DNA of 5,452 bases from an uncultured Chthoniobacterales bacterium (GTDB lineage: Bacteria; Verrucomicrobiota; Verrucomicrobiia; Chthoniobacterales; UBA10450), in contig CATPAT010000083.1 of the NCBI GenBank assembly GCA_955652155.1, positions 1 through 5,452 on the forward strand, given 5' to 3'. The notes beneath the pieces are model-generated. The model searched no databases. It was not told where the DNA came from and saw only the letters and a list, made by a program, of their open reading frames with translations. Positions 5,286 to 5,452 of the stretch are shown here, one piece after another (positions within the stretch are counted from its first letter, which is position 1; each line of letters starts with the position of its first letter). The position numbers and the translations under genes were made by a program.

Positions 5286-5332
5286 CCTTTATCCAGGAGC
5301 GTTTTCGTGAACTTTGCGCGGATTGAAGATCC
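5286..5332 (-). repeat. Degenerate interspersed repeat, copy B
   Basis: This is the partner of copy A at 4037-4082, in the same orientation, with 24 of 28 identical bases in the core 5305-5332. It lies about 50 bases upstream of the reductase start and thus closes a pair of direct repeats about 1.25 kb apart around that gene. A short minus-strand frame from the window edge ends within it (stop 5289-5291). Confidence 0.65.
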
Positions 5333-5450
5333 GGTTCCACCCATCGTCGAAGTTGAAGATCGACATGTTCAGCACCAGCATCGCATCGTGAGATCGCCGC
5401 TGCTGGCGCTGGAGAATTCCTCGCCAGCGGTGGCCGGCCCGCCGCCGACC
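5289..5450 (-). other. Unassigned open frame reaching the window edge
   Basis: On the minus strand a frame is open from the window edge to a TAA at 5289-5291 (53 codons). The readable middle is AMLVLNMSIFNFDDGWNRIF and the last residues, NPRKVHENAPG, come from repeat copy B. It could be the 3' end of a gene whose stop has been replaced by repeat sequence, or chance: the stretch 5333-5452 is GC-rich, and a plus-strand frame is open there too. I recognise no family. There is no usable evidence of translation. Confidence 0.25.
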
Positions 5451-5452
5451 AC

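Noticed and set aside
5240..5344. Longer N-terminus for the aldo/keto reductase, starting at 5344
   Set aside because: The added 35 residues run through repeat DNA and have no family match, whereas the domain begins right after the ATG at 5239.

Overview
The window looks like chromosomal DNA from a free-living, probably soil or sediment, bacterium of moderate GC content. The gene set (ArsR regulator, AHSA1/SRPBCC proteins, DUF899 and VOC proteins, NTF2-like protein) and the repeat-like intergenic DNA would fit Verrucomicrobiota or Acidobacteriota. That placement is an inference from gene content and style only; no marker gene is present.

Positions 1-4019 hold one tightly packed plus-strand operon, entered in the middle of its regulator. 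The order is: the C-terminal part of an ArsR-type winged-helix repressor; a 61-residue Cys-Pro-Val-Cys small protein with a hydrophobic segment; two DUF899 (thioredoxin-like) proteins; a VOC/glyoxalase-fold protein; three different SRPBCC/AHSA1-like proteins; and a SnoaL/NTF2-like protein. Neighbours overlap by 4 bases (twice) or 56 bases (once), or are separated by 4-25 bases, so co-transcription and partial translational coupling are likely. The promoter and operator should lie to the left of the window. Nearly every product has a small, ligand-binding or redox-type fold, so the operon reads as a repressor-controlled module that senses, binds or detoxifies small molecules. The actual substrate cannot be read from the sequence.

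Positions 4020-4198 are non-coding or decayed. They contain one copy of a degenerate repeat (4037-4082) and, directly beside it, about 25 codons that look like the extreme C-terminus of a short-chain dehydrogenase whose body is missing.

Positions 4199-5239 encode a complete aldo/keto reductase on the minus strand, convergent with the operon. A second copy of the same repeat (5286-5332), in the same orientation, lies just upstream of it, so the reductase is bracketed by direct repeats. The last 120 bases are GC-rich and unassigned; a short minus-strand frame there is open to the window edge.

I found no tRNA, rRNA, CRISPR array, transposase or convincing terminator. The most notable points are the repeat-bracketed reductase with the adjacent dehydrogenase remnant, the GC-rich and possibly chimeric first DUF899 gene with its unusual tail, and the run of three Cys-X-X-Cys genes at the head of the operon.
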